49,798 nucleotides of DNA. Origin: Thermoflexus sp. Lineage in GTDB: Bacteria > Chloroflexota > Anaerolineae > Thermoflexales > Thermoflexaceae. Positions within the stretch are counted from its first letter, which is position 1, and every line of letters starts with the position of its first letter. Location: the NCBI RefSeq assembly GCF_034432235.1, contig NZ_DAOUCJ010000062.1, forward strand, positions 1 through 49,798. The letters are read 5' to 3'. Below the pieces are notes generated by a model. That model saw only the letters and a list, made by a program, of their open reading frames with translations. It was not told the DNA's origin and made no database searches. Position numbers and translations under genes: made by a program. Positions 33,810 to 42,603 of the stretch are shown here, piece after piece.

Positions 33810-35179
33810 GCCTGAATCGCGAACTCATCCCAGTATCCCCTCATACTCACCGGGCCGTAAGCGAAGATCGCCATCCCGCGGGCGCCCAGCGCCCGCGCCG
33901 CCTCTATGCGGTCCCGGATGTCCTGAAAGCAGGCGTAGCCGCCATGGATCCCGGGGAACACATACCGGCCGGAAGCGCTGGCGAGGAAATCCGCCACCAG
34001 GGTGCGGAATCGATCCAGCGTCCACACCGTTGTATCCGGACAATTCGCCGAGGGACCGGCGGGATAGATCATGGGCATGATCGCATCCACCCACCCCTCC
34101 CGCAGCCACCGCTGGGAATCCTGGTAGTAATCCGAATACCCGGAGGTGAACCCCGGCCACCCCCATCGATTTTGATAAACGCCCCACACGGCCGCCGTTA
34201 CCCATGCTTGGGGGCGAACGCCCTTCACGGTCGCGTAAACGTCGCGCACCATGGCGTTCACCTGTTCCCGCTGCCACGCTGCCCGCTCCTCCGGGCTGCT
34301 GAACGAAGGGGTGAACGGATCATAGGAATAACCCCGGCCCGGATAGCGGATCAGATCCAGGTGCACGCCATCGAGATCATAGCGGCTGGCCAGATCCCGC
34401 ACCACCCGCACCACCTGATCCCGCACGCCAGGCCATGCGGGCGTGGCCCAGAGATATGTATCGCAGGTCATCATATTCATTGGCGTTCCTGAGGAATCAT
34501 AAACGCGCCACGCGCTCCATGACCGTCCATTCGTTCGAGAGAAGGTCCAGAACGGGTGGGGGGGGTTCAGGCCATCCGGCGGAGCGCCGACGCCACAGAG
34601 CCATGTAGGGTAAACATTGACGTAGGCATGGACCTGCAGACCGCGGGCGTGGGCGGCGTCCAGCAGCACCCGCAGCGGGTCAAACCCGGGGGAAGTTCCC
34701 AGCGTGCGCGTGACGGTGCCTGTGAGGCGGGCAGCCCATGGCTCATAACCCGGGGTGTAATAGGCGTCCCCGACGCCCCGAACCTGAAAGAGGAGCACAT
34801 TGAAGCGGGCGGCGGCGGCCTGCTCGGCGATCGCCACCAGGGTTTCCGGCCGCGCCCACGGGCCATCGGCCCGTGTCCAGTCGAAACGGGTGACCCACAG
34901 GGCGCGGAACTCCGACCGCGGGGCGCGGAGGATCAGGGGGAGATATACCCGGTATGGTCCTCCCTGGTTTGTCGGAACTGCCGACGTCGCCGGGCGGGAG
35001 GCTTCGGGCGCCCCAGCGGGGATCTGAGGGATATATCCGCTCCACCGATACCAGAGGGCGTTTTCCACATCCGCGGGAGGCAGTGAGCCCATCAAGGGCA
35101 GCGAGCCGGAGCCCAGAACCAGGATCCCCATCCCCAGCGCCAGCGCTCTCCATCGGATATTCCACCCGGACACACCCAT
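33773..35179 (-). CDS. Secreted GHL10-family glycoside hydrolase-like protein
   Basis: The 468-residue protein begins with a signal peptide or anchor (WRALALGMGILVLGSG) and a Pro/Ala/Thr linker, followed by a TIM-barrel of the GHL10 (DUF187, YngK/DigH-like) family. Typical segments are EFRALWVTRFDW, NVLLFQVRGVGDAYY, HARGLQVHAYVNVYP, the acidic DLDGVHLDLIRYP and VDAIMPMIYPAG. Characterised relatives such as DigH cleave peptidoglycan glycan strands lacking stem peptides; the substrate here is unknown. The ATG at 35179 follows AGAGGAAAAG. It is convergent with the GT26 gene and overlaps its end by 37 bases. Confidence 0.85.
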   Translation of the reverse strand: MGVSGWNIRWRALALGMGILVLGSGSLPLMGSLPPADVENALWYRWSGYIPQIPAGAPEASRPATSAVPTNQGGPYRVYLPLILRAPRSEFRALWVTRFDWTRADGPWARPETLVAIAEQAAAARFNVLLFQVRGVGDAYYTPGYEPWAARLTGTVTRTLGTSPGFDPLRVLLDAAHARGLQVHAYVNVYPTWLCGVGAPPDGLNPPHPFWTFSRTNGRSWSAWRVYDSSGTPMNMMTCDTYLWATPAWPGVRDQVVRVVRDLASRYDLDGVHLDLIRYPGRGYSYDPFTPSFSSPEERAAWQREQVNAMVRDVYATVKGVRPQAWVTAAVWGVYQNRWGWPGFTSGYSDYYQDSQRWLREGWVDAIMPMIYPAGPSANCPDTTVWTLDRFRTLVADFLASASGRYVFPGIHGGYACFQDIRDRIEAARALGARGMAIFAYGPVSMRGYWDEFAIQAYPAPAPVPPLP

Positions 35180-35554
35180 GGCTTTTCCTCTGTTCTTGAA
35201 GGAGGATCTTTGAACTCCTTCCCCGGAGGACCCCTCCCCCATCCCCTCCCTGCACCGCTGCGCGGCGAGGAAGGGGAGGAAGGATCCAGATCGGGTTTTC
35301 GAAAAGACGCCCGCGCTCCCCCCTGGTGTGCTCCGAGGGGGGACGGGCTTCCCCTGGAATCGAGAAGGCCATGCATCGGCCGAAGGGCCGCCCGGAGGAC
35401 ATCGATACCGCTATGGTAGACGGGAGACGTCGGATCGCGCAAATCGCTACGAACCGTCCCGGGATAAGCCGGACGGCTTCAGGATCCCCTCGGTGCCCCG
35501 AACCTGCCGGCGAGCACGGGAGGGATCGAATCGCGGATGCGCTGAACGGGTTCC
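35180..35554. other. Intergenic region between the GHL10 gene and thiB
   Basis: No gene, clear promoter or strong hairpin was recognised in these 375 bases. Open frames here are shadows. It presumably holds the promoter of the leftward GHL10 gene. Confidence 0.35.
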
Positions 35555-36676
35555 TCACCGCAACATCACATCCGTCCACTCCTGAATCCACCGTTCCCGG
35601 TTCGCATCAATCCGGGCAGGGTCCAGACGAGCTGGCTCCGGTGGGACCTCAGCGAATTTCTGGAAGAACTCGGGGAGCCGGGCCTTCGGGTGAACCGGGA
35701 AGACAAACATCTGGAGCGGGATGTCCTCCTGAAACCGCAGGCTGATCATGTAATCCATCCACCGCTCCGCCAGATCCCGGTTCTTCGCCCCCTTCAGGAT
35801 GCCGGCGAACTCGATCTGGCGGAAGCAAGCATCCTTCCCCAACACGTTCCCCGTGGGCGGCTCCGTGAGCTTCCCCTCGCTGAAATACACCTCTGCCGCC
35901 GGGCTGGTGGCGTAGCTCACCACAATCGGGCGGGTCCCCGGGCTTCCTGTAGCGCCGCTGAATTCCTTGTAGTATGCATCCTCCCATCCCTCCGTGATCT
36001 TCACATCGTTCGCCTTCAGCGCCCGCCAGAAGTCCAGCCACCGCTCCTCCCCGAAATGGGCAATGGTGGCCAGCATGAACGCCAGACCCGGGGAGGACGT
36101 AGCCGGGTTCTCCACCACCAGCAGCCCCCGGTATTCCGGCCGAATGAGATCCTCCAGGGTCTCCGGCGGCTTCAGGCCCTTCTCCCGGAAGTATTTCTTG
36201 TCGTAATTCAAACAGACGTCCCCATAGTCGATGGGGATCAACCGATACTCAGGATCCAGGAGGAACGCCCGCGGGATCTCCTCAATGCCCTGGGGCCGGT
36301 AAGGCTCGAACAGATCCTCCCGGATCGCCCGGCTGAAGAAGGTGTTGTCCACGCCGAAGAAGACATCGGCCAGGGGCGCCCCTTTGGCCAGGATCGCTTT
36401 GTTGAGGGCGGCCCCGGCATCGCCGGCCTTGAGGATCTGCACGCGAACGTTGTAACGCCGCTCGAATTCGCGCAGGACTTCCTCGCTGACACTGAAGCTG
36501 TCATGGGTCATCAGCACCAGCTCCCGCGGGCCCGATGGGGTAGCGGTCGCTGTCGCGGGAATCGGGGAAGCCGTCGGGGCCGGCGTCGCCGTCGCCGGAG
36601 CGGCGGTCGGCGTTGGCGTGGTGCAGGCCGCCATCAGGGCCGCCAGAACCCATCCCCAGAGCCACCGATATCCCAT
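35555..36676 (-). CDS. thiB: Thiamine ABC transporter substrate-binding lipoprotein (ThiB/TbpA-like)
   Basis: This solute-binding protein would capture thiamine or a pyrimidine precursor. The 373-residue product has a lipoprotein signal (LAALMAACTT), a Thr/Pro/Ala linker of about 40 residues and a type 2 periplasmic-binding fold with LVLMTHDSFSVSEEVLREFE, DVFFGVDNTFFSRA, PIDYGDVCLNYDK and FGEERWLDFW, as in TbpA. GAGGAGGCG precedes the ATG at 36676. It lies 87 bases downstream of tenA in the riboswitch-controlled operon, which supports the thiamine assignment. The permease (ThiP) and ATPase (ThiQ) genes that should accompany it are absent from the window. Confidence 0.86.
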   Translation of the reverse strand: MGYRWLWGWVLAALMAACTTPTPTAAPATATPAPTASPIPATATATPSGPRELVLMTHDSFSVSEEVLREFERRYNVRVQILKAGDAGAALNKAILAKGAPLADVFFGVDNTFFSRAIREDLFEPYRPQGIEEIPRAFLLDPEYRLIPIDYGDVCLNYDKKYFREKGLKPPETLEDLIRPEYRGLLVVENPATSSPGLAFMLATIAHFGEERWLDFWRALKANDVKITEGWEDAYYKEFSGATGSPGTRPIVVSYATSPAAEVYFSEGKLTEPPTGNVLGKDACFRQIEFAGILKGAKNRDLAERWMDYMISLRFQEDIPLQMFVFPVHPKARLPEFFQKFAEVPPEPARLDPARIDANRERWIQEWTDVMLR

Positions 36677-36763
36677 CCTTACGCCTCCTCGAGCTGGTGA
36701 ATCGAGCTCCAGGCACCCCACTTCATTCCATGTCCTGCTCAACCAATGGGGGGAGAGGGTGTT

Positions 36764-37411
36764 TCAAGGCTCGAAAACGAAGGGGTGGTGATCCCCGGCG
36801 CGCCAGGCCGCCTCGAAAAACGCAAGCTCGAACCGCAGGGCGGCCTGGTAGAGGGCCTGCTGGGCCTTCTCATCCCCGGGCAATCGATCCAGCAGCGTCT
36901 CCAGCCGGCGGGCCAGCGCTTCGAAATCCGCGCTGGAATAGGTCTCCACCCACTCCCGATAAGGGCTGGCGGGGTTGGTCTGCGGCCGGAGGAAAGCCCC
37001 CAGATCGGCATACAGGCGCATGCATGGCGTCATCGCCGCCACCAGGTGCCCCACCGGCTCCAGGGCCGCCACCCGTAGCAGGAAATCCGTGTAGGCCTGG
37101 GTGGCCGGCGCGGGCTCCGGGCGCAGGTTCGCTCCCCAGCGCGCCGCGTAGCCCTCGTGGAGTCGAAGCTCCTCGAAGACGCCCTGGAGAAGCTCCCGGA
37201 AGGCGTCCATCGTCTCCCGATCCGGGGCCTTGGCCAGGCCGAGGGCGTAAGCGCGGGCGAAGGCCTCCAGGAAGAAGGCGTCCTGCTCCACATAGAACAC
37301 GAAGCGCTCGCGCGGCAGATCCCCCGAAGCAATCCCCTGCACAAAAGGATGCATCCGGCAGCGTGTGATCAGATCCAAGCACGCCGTGTAGAACGCCCGA
37401 GCCTTCCCCAT
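36764..37411 (-). CDS. tenA: TenA-family thiaminase II / aminopyrimidine aminohydrolase
   Basis: TenA recovers hydroxymethylpyrimidine from degraded thiamine. The 215-residue all-helical protein shows the family pattern: HPFVQGIASGDLPRERFVFYVEQDAFFL near the N-terminus, the catalytic Cys region AAMTPCMRLYADLG (about residue 130), SPYREWVETYSS and a C-terminal FELAFFEAAW with the catalytic Glu. It lies between the thiamine pyrophosphokinase gene and thiB, downstream of a TPP riboswitch. Repression by thiamine diphosphate is expected. Confidence 0.92.
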   Translation of the reverse strand: MGKARAFYTACLDLITRCRMHPFVQGIASGDLPRERFVFYVEQDAFFLEAFARAYALGLAKAPDRETMDAFRELLQGVFEELRLHEGYAARWGANLRPEPAPATQAYTDFLLRVAALEPVGHLVAAMTPCMRLYADLGAFLRPQTNPASPYREWVETYSSADFEALARRLETLLDRLPGDEKAQQALYQAALRFELAFFEAAWRAGDHHPFVFEP

Positions 37412-37435
37412 CGATCCCCTCCTGCATCCTCCAGG

Positions 37436-38086
37436 TCAGTCCGGCTCCCCGCGCTCATGGATCACCAGCAGGAGGCCACGGCGAACCCGGATGCGGGCCC
37501 GCGGGGCGATCATGCGATTGCTGATCCCCAGGGTGGACCCGAAGGGCAGAACCCCTTCCTGCAACGGATAGAAAAGGCCTTCCAGCGTGACGCCCTCCGC
37601 GTCGCCGGTCAACGGGATCAGGGAGACCCGATCGCCGGGCTGGCCTTCGATCCATCCTTCACCCCGGAGGACGAAGGCCTCCCGCCCCCCGCCCACGAAG
37701 CGGATATCCCAACCGGCCCAGCGGGGATGGGCCAACAGCAACAGAGAGGCCACGGTCTGATCCAGCCGCGAGCCCCACCCGCCGAACACCCGGATCGCTC
37801 CCCTGAGCTGCCGGGCGTATTCCAGGGCCAGCTCCAGGTCTGTGGCGTCCTTGTCCACTGGATGGCGCTCGATCGGCGCTCCGATCTGTTCCAGCCAGGC
37901 GAACGTCTCCGAATCCATCGAATCCAGGTCTCCGATCACCCGATGGGGCATCACCCCGATGGCCCGAAGATGCGCGGCGCCGCCGTCCGCCGCCAGGATC
38001 CACCGCGCCCGGGAAGCCGCCTGGCGCAACGCCTCTCGATCGACTTCACCCCCCGCCACAATCAGGACGATCTCCGGCTCGCCCAT
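37436..38086 (-). CDS. Thiamine pyrophosphokinase
   Basis: This enzyme makes thiamine diphosphate directly from thiamine and ATP. The 216-residue product has VLIVAGGEVDREAL, AADGGAAHLRAIG, PHRVIGDLDSMD (substrate Asp cluster, about residue 52), HPVDKDATDLELAL, and the C-terminal thiamine-binding domain with GDRVSLIPLTGDAEGVTLEGLFYPL and STLGISNRM. The ATG at 38086 has AAGGAG seven bases upstream and is clearly better than the more distant in-frame ATG at 38293. It is the first gene of the TPP-controlled operon, but 250 bases of leader separate it from the riboswitch. Confidence 0.9.
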   Translation of the reverse strand: MGEPEIVLIVAGGEVDREALRQAASRARWILAADGGAAHLRAIGVMPHRVIGDLDSMDSETFAWLEQIGAPIERHPVDKDATDLELALEYARQLRGAIRVFGGWGSRLDQTVASLLLLAHPRWAGWDIRFVGGGREAFVLRGEGWIEGQPGDRVSLIPLTGDAEGVTLEGLFYPLQEGVLPFGSTLGISNRMIAPRARIRVRRGLLLVIHERGEPD

Positions 38087-38337
38087 CGGATTCTCCTTGA
38101 GGATTATGCGGGGGCCTTCACCGCCTTCTTCCCCGACTCCACCAGCCCCCGCCCGAAGGAGCGCTGCATTTCCCAGAAGGGCAGGCCGCCCGGGGCCTTC
38201 CCCAAGCCCCACGGGAGAACGAACATCCGGCCGGCCTTCCCGCATCCATCCGGGGATCCTCAAACGGCGGAAGAAAAGGGGATATCCAGACATGGAAGCC
38301 GCTGGGGCCGCGACATGCGAGGGCTGTCCATGTCCCC
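38087..38337 (-). other. Long leader between the TPP riboswitch and the first gene
   Basis: These 251 bases on the minus strand hold no recognised gene. A possible 23-codon leader peptide (MDSPRMSRPQRL..., ATG at about 38332) has GGAGGGAAGGGGG from the riboswitch 3' end directly upstream as its ribosome binding site, so its translation could be controlled by the riboswitch. No obvious terminator hairpin with T tract was seen. Confidence 0.35.
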
Positions 38338-38478
<141 letters not shown>

Positions 38479-38491
38479 CCATCCGTCCCAC

Positions 38492-38520
38492 AGTTTATAT
38501 TCGGCCGGAGAGAGCGTCAA
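38492..38520 (-). promoter_or_regulatory. Promoter of the thiamine operon
   Basis: On the minus strand TTGACG (38520-38515) and TAAACT (38497-38492) are 17 bases apart. Transcription would start only a few bases before the first base of the riboswitch aptamer, which supports both calls. Confidence 0.65.
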
Positions 38521-38775
38521 AATCCCGGATGGAGGCCATCCCAGGTATATCGTGGATGCACTTCGCCCGGTATCCTGCTGAGGCGGGTTCCTGTCACCGA
38601 GACAGACCGATTGCATCTAAAAATTATGGCGGGGCAGCTGCCCCTGGCAGCGCCCACCCCCCGAGAATCCGCGGGTGGATCCAGCGCGAGGGCGACCAGG
38701 GTAAGATGAATGTTGAAAAAGCCTTCAGGCGGAGAACCGCGAAGAAGATCCCAGAATCCGTCCGGAGGGGAACCG

Positions 38776-39036
38776 ATGGCCGGAACCACGCGATGGCCCC
38801 GGGTGATCATCTTCACCACGCCCAACTGCCCATGGTGCCGCGCGGCCAAGGAATACCTTCGGCAGCGTGGCGTCCCCTTTAAAGAGGTCGACGTCAGCCG
38901 GGACGCTGCGGCAGCGCGGGACCTGGTGCGCCGCACCGGACAGATGGGCGTGCCGGTGCTCGACATCGGTGGTAAAATCGTGATCGGTTTCAACCGGCCC
39001 CAGATCGACGCCTTGCTGGGGCTGAAGAAGAAGTAA
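38776..39036 (+). CDS. Glutaredoxin-like protein
   Basis: This 86-residue thioredoxin-fold protein has the CPWC active site (TTPNCPWCRAAKEYLRQRG), the cis-proline segment GVPVLDIG and the C-terminal GFNRPQID typical of glutaredoxin-like NrdH/YruB proteins. It probably reduces disulfides in the cytoplasm. GGAGGGG precedes the ATG at 38776; an ATG 66 bases earlier lacks support. groES follows 75 bases later in the same direction. Confidence 0.88.
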   Translation: MAGTTRWPRVIIFTTPNCPWCRAAKEYLRQRGVPFKEVDVSRDAAAARDLVRRTGQMGVPVLDIGGKIVIGFNRPQIDALLGLKKK

Positions 39037-39111
39037 CAGGTTTTGCAGGTTACGGTATCGCCTCTGGCGACGGTGCAGCCCAAAAATCTGGAATACAGAG
39101 GAGGGGAACCC

Positions 39112-39447
39112 ATGGCGGACGAGCGTTTCCCATGGCAGCCGTTGGGCAGCCGCGTGGTCATCCGCCCGGTGGAGCAGGAGAGCCGAACCCCCAGCGGCCT
39201 GATCATCCCCGAAACAGCCAAGGAGAAGCCTCAAATCGGGGTCGTGGTCGCCGTCGGCGACGACGAATCCATTAAGGTTCGCATCGGCGATCGGGTGCTG
39301 TTCCCCAAGTATTCGGGGAACGAGGTGAAGGTGAACGGCGTGGAATATCTCATCATCGATGCCAATGATCTCCTGGCCTACGACACCGAAACCCGTGCTT
39401 CCCTGCCGGAGGAGAAGCCGGCGAAGAAGGCGCGGCGCAAGGGATAA
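39112..39447 (+). CDS. groES: Co-chaperonin GroES (Hsp10)
   Basis: The 111-residue protein contains the Cpn10 fold: PLGSRVVIRPVEQES at the N-terminus, a mobile loop (RTPSGLIIPETAKEKPQIG), VVAVGDD, GDRVLFPKYSG and EYLIIDANDLLAY. A basic, Lys-rich C-terminal tail (EEKPAKKARRKG) extends it by about 15 residues beyond the usual end. GAGGAGGGG precedes the ATG at 39112. groEL is not adjacent, which is unusual but known in some lineages. A 16-bp inverted repeat follows the stop. Confidence 0.9.
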   Translation: MADERFPWQPLGSRVVIRPVEQESRTPSGLIIPETAKEKPQIGVVVAVGDDESIKVRIGDRVLFPKYSGNEVKVNGVEYLIIDANDLLAYDTETRASLPEEKPAKKARRKG

Positions 39448-39477
39448 AGGATCCCCTCTCTCATCGGATCGCATGGC

Positions 39478-39521
39478 GATCGCGATCGGGCGGTGTATCC
39501 TCATGCCGCCCGATCGCGATC
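39478..39521 (+). terminator. 16-bp inverted repeat after groES
   Basis: GATCGCGATCGGGCGG (39478-39493) pairs perfectly with 39506-39521 around a 12-base loop. It lies 31 bases after the groES stop and between convergent genes, so it may end transcription, although no T tract follows. It contains GCGATCGC. Confidence 0.5.
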
Positions 39522-39635
39522 ATGGGCCGGATTCCCCCCATTTCCCCCTGTTTGCACGCCAAAGACATCCTCTGCCTCCCAAAATCCTCTCCCCGTGGCC
39601 CGGAGGACCACCGGGAGAAAGTCCGCCTTCACCCT

Positions 39636-40619
39636 CTAATCGCCAGCGCCTCGCGCCACAAAGAACGCTGGGGTCTTTCGCAAACGCTCTCCCTCCCAGC
39701 TCCAGATTCCGGTCTTTCCTTCCCACTGAAAAGCCGGGCGGGCATGCATCTGCATCACGACCCAGATCAGATCATATCCCAGCGGCGCGTAAGGGCCTGG
39801 AGGTGTCCCCAGGGAGAGCTCGCGATAGGCGTCGACCCACTCCGGATCCTCCACCGGCCGGGTCTCCGCCACCACGCGGATCCCGGGATCCGCGGGCAGC
39901 ACCGCCCGCAGATCCGGATGCAGCAAACCGGGTCCTCCCAACAACAGGCCCCGCCAGCCCTCCTGTCGCCAGCGCCGCGCGGCTTCCCCCGCGTGGACCG
40001 CCCGGCCATCGAAAAGGACCGGCTCTTCTCCCCGGGGGGAAGCTTCCTCCCCGCGGGCCTCCCGCACCGTCCACCCCCGTTCGCGGAAAAACGCTGCCAG
40101 CTCCGGACCAAACCACTGTTCCTCGTCGTCGCGAACGATCCACAGGATCGATCCGCCCCCCGGCGGAAGGACCTGAAGCAACGCCTCCGCAATCGTTCGC
40201 TGATCCGGAGCGGTCGCCAGCGCGCCCTCCGGCACCCGGTCCGCCGGAAGAAGGGGCGCGATGAGAGAGATCCCCGTCGCCCGATAAACCGGCACCGCCG
40301 CCCGCGTCGTCTCCGGTCGGAAGTGGCCGATCACTGCAATCAATCCGGGATAGGTCACGATCTGGCGGGCTCGCTCCTGCGCCAGGATCGGATCCCCCTG
40401 ATCATCCAGAGCAACCAGCATAGCCAGGGGGCCTGCGGGATGAGCAGCGTTCCACATCCGCACCGCCAGACGAGCCCCAAAGATCACATCGTAACCGATG
40501 GGTCGATCTCGCCCTTCAAAAGGGGCCACCAGGCCGATATAGACAGTCCGTATCGGCCGACAGGCCAGCAGCCCCAGAACCAGGAGCGGAATCACCCTCC
40601 AGAATGGCCTCCGGCCCAT
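39636..40619 (-). CDS. Type 1 periplasmic-binding lipoprotein (amino acid ABC-type receptor)
   Basis: The 327-residue protein has a lipoprotein signal (MGRRPFWRVIPLLVLGLLACRP) and a Peripla_BP_6/LivJ-like fold: VYIGLVAPFEGRDRPIGYDVIFGARLAV, LDDQGDPILAQERARQIV and AVIGHFRPETTRAAVPVYRATG. Such proteins bind branched-chain amino acids, amides or urea. No permease or ATPase genes are nearby, so it may act as a stand-alone sensor or use a distant transporter. The start at 40619 is chosen for the lipoprotein signal although the ribosome binding site is weak; the frame stays open for 100 codons upstream without protein-like sequence. Confidence 0.8.
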   Translation of the reverse strand: MGRRPFWRVIPLLVLGLLACRPIRTVYIGLVAPFEGRDRPIGYDVIFGARLAVRMWNAAHPAGPLAMLVALDDQGDPILAQERARQIVTYPGLIAVIGHFRPETTRAAVPVYRATGISLIAPLLPADRVPEGALATAPDQRTIAEALLQVLPPGGGSILWIVRDDEEQWFGPELAAFFRERGWTVREARGEEASPRGEEPVLFDGRAVHAGEAARRWRQEGWRGLLLGGPGLLHPDLRAVLPADPGIRVVAETRPVEDPEWVDAYRELSLGTPPGPYAPLGYDLIWVVMQMHARPAFQWEGKTGIWSWEGERLRKTPAFFVARGAGD

Positions 40620-40797
40620 CGCTTCTACGCCCAACCAGCGTATAATACATGTCAAGACCTGGGCTATTGAGCTCAGATCCGGGGCCGTGCCGGCCTCCAA
40701 ACTCCTGCAAGGGAAACCTGTGGCCCGATCTCTGAGCGAGCGCAAGATCATGCCCGAGCGCAACTCATTGGAATGGGAATCTTCCAGGGAACCCCCT

Positions 40798-41205
40798 ATG
40801 CCAGAGGCGGAGCGCTGGCATACGGCTCCCCTCGCGGAGGGAGAAACCGGGCTGGAGGAGCCTCCTCCTGCGGCACCCGCTGCGTTGCTGCGCCTTCGAG
40901 TTGCTTCCACCGGGCGCGTCATCGAAGTGCGCTCTCATCAGATCTGCGAGATCGGACGCTCAGACCCCAGCCTGGGCCTGGCCCCGGATGTGGATCTTTC
41001 GCGAGAGGGCCCCGAAGCCATGTGGGTCTCCCGCCGTCACGCGCGGATCTTTTATCACGACGGCTATTTCTACATCGAAGACCTGGGGAGCACGAACGGA
41101 ACCTATCTCAACAACAAACGCCTGGTCTCCGGCCTGCCGTATGCGCTTCAGGACGGCGACGAGCTCCGCTTCGGGCGGATCATCGCCCACGTGCATATCG
41201 AGTAA
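40798..41205 (+). CDS. FHA-domain protein
   Basis: This protein has an acidic, Pro/Glu-rich N-terminal tail and one forkhead-associated domain, a phosphothreonine-binding module: ICEIGRSDP, the SRRHARI loop, LGSTNGTYLNNKRL and DGDELRFGRIIAHV. It probably reports the action of a Ser/Thr kinase encoded elsewhere. The ATG at 40798 (135 residues) has AGGG nine bases upstream; in-frame starts at 40750 and GTG 40687 would give longer tails. A TATAAT sequence at 40641-40646 may belong to its promoter, though no good -35 box was found. Confidence 0.8.
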   Translation: MPEAERWHTAPLAEGETGLEEPPPAAPAALLRLRVASTGRVIEVRSHQICEIGRSDPSLGLAPDVDLSREGPEAMWVSRRHARIFYHDGYFYIEDLGSTNGTYLNNKRLVSGLPYALQDGDELRFGRIIAHVHIE

Positions 41206-41220
41206 GAGGAAGATCTCGGT

Positions 41221-42603
41221 TTAAAGCCAGGGGGGCCCCCGACGGACAATGGCATCGGTCATACGGGCGACGCGGACGATGGGCTCAACGTCGTGGACGC
41301 GAACGATGTCCGCCCCGCGCACGATGCTGACCGCCACCACCGCCGCTGTCCCCTCCAGGCGCTCCTCTGGCGGCAGGTTCAGGGTGTAGCCGATGAACGA
41401 TTTGCGGGAAGGGCCCACCAGGATCGGAAAGCCCAGCTCCCGCAGCTCCCCCAGCCGATCCACCAGCTCCAGGTTCTGAGCGACGGTCTTGCCGAACCCC
41501 AGCCCCGGGTCCAGGATGATGCGATAAGCGGGGATCCCTGCCGCGCGGGCGGCCTCCACCCGCTCCATCAGGTGGGCGCGCACAGCGGCCACGATATCCC
41601 CATGCCCCTCCCCTTCATAGCGGGCACCCAGGCGAGGATCCCGCACCACAGCCTCCCGCCGGCTTCGGTTGTCCATCAGAATAATGGGAACGCCCAGCTC
41701 AGCGGCCGCATCCGCCATCTCGGGATCCGCCCTCATCGCCCACACATCGTTGATCAGGTCCGCGCCGGCCGCGACCGCCGCCCGCGCCACACAGGCCTTG
41801 TAAGTGTCCACCGAGATGGGGCCCAGGCCTTCTGCCACCAGCCGCTCGATGACCGGGAGCACGCGGCGCATTTCCTCCTCCGCCGATACCGGCTCCGAAC
41901 CCGGCCGGGTGCTCTCCCCCCCGACATCCAGCAGATGCGCGCCGGCCGCTTTGAACCGTCGGGCCTGCTCCAGGGCGGCCTCCACCCAGTCCGGGCCTTT
42001 CAACAGGCCATCCCCGGAGAAAGAATCCGGCGTGATGTTCAGAATGCCCATCACTAGGGTCTCCCTTCCCCAATACAGGAAGCCCCGGCCGGCCCGCATC
42101 GGTGCCCGGGCCCAGCGCCGGATCCCCGTGCCGGGCGGCTCCGCCGCCAGCGCCGCCGCCGTCCGCCCCAGTCGGGGATGCACCCACTCCGGAGCGATCT
42201 CCGCCAGGGGGATCAGGACGAAGGCTCGCTCCGCCATCCGGGGATGGGGAAGGGTGAGGGTTTCGTCCTCCAGGCACAGATCATCGTAGAAGAGCAAATC
42301 CAGATCGATCGGACGGGGCCCCCAGCGGGGGCCGGGGCGTCGCCCCATGGCCGCCTCGATGCCCTTGCATGCTGTTAGGAGCTGATGCGGGGAGAGATCC
42401 GTCGTGCCGATGCAAACGGCGTTCAGAAACATGGGCTGATCCACATAGCCCACCGGCTCGGTCTCATAAAACGAGGAGACGGCTTCGATCTCCACCCATT
42501 CCAGGAGGCGCTGAAGGGCCTCCCGCAGCGCGGCATCCCGATCCCCCATGTTGCTCCCCAGGGCAACGCCCACCCGGTGCTTAAGGCGTCGCAACGGCGG
42601 CAT
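41221..42603 (-). CDS. Bifunctional HPPK-DHPS (FolK-FolP fusion) of folate synthesis
   Basis: This 460-residue fusion catalyses two consecutive steps. The N-terminal HPPK part (about 1-160: VALGSNMGDRDAALREAL, VSSFYETEPVGY, GPRPIDLDLLFYDD, LPHPRMAERAFVLIPLAEI) activates 6-hydroxymethyl-dihydropterin with ATP. The C-terminal DHPS part (about 180-460: VMGILNITPDSFSGDG, DVGGESTRPG, ISVDTYKACVARAA, DPGLGFGKT, GPSRKSFIG) joins it to p-aminobenzoate, giving dihydropteroate. The ATG at 42603 has GGAGGTGATCG directly upstream, inside the preceding PTPS-like gene, which it overlaps by 23 bases. FolK-FolP fusions are known in plants, parasites and some bacteria, but the order and pairing with a PTPS-III gene are notable. 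Confidence 0.94.
   Translation of the reverse strand: MPPLRRLKHRVGVALGSNMGDRDAALREALQRLLEWVEIEAVSSFYETEPVGYVDQPMFLNAVCIGTTDLSPHQLLTACKGIEAAMGRRPGPRWGPRPIDLDLLFYDDLCLEDETLTLPHPRMAERAFVLIPLAEIAPEWVHPRLGRTAAALAAEPPGTGIRRWARAPMRAGRGFLYWGRETLVMGILNITPDSFSGDGLLKGPDWVEAALEQARRFKAAGAHLLDVGGESTRPGSEPVSAEEEMRRVLPVIERLVAEGLGPISVDTYKACVARAAVAAGADLINDVWAMRADPEMADAAAELGVPIILMDNRSRREAVVRDPRLGARYEGEGHGDIVAAVRAHLMERVEAARAAGIPAYRIILDPGLGFGKTVAQNLELVDRLGELRELGFPILVGPSRKSFIGYTLNLPPEERLEGTAAVVAVSIVRGADIVRVHDVEPIVRVARMTDAIVRRGPPWL

Noticed and set aside
39636..40922. 428-residue version of the periplasmic-binding lipoprotein
   Set aside because: The first 101 residues are not protein-like and would bury the lipoprotein signal; the start at 40619 is preferred.
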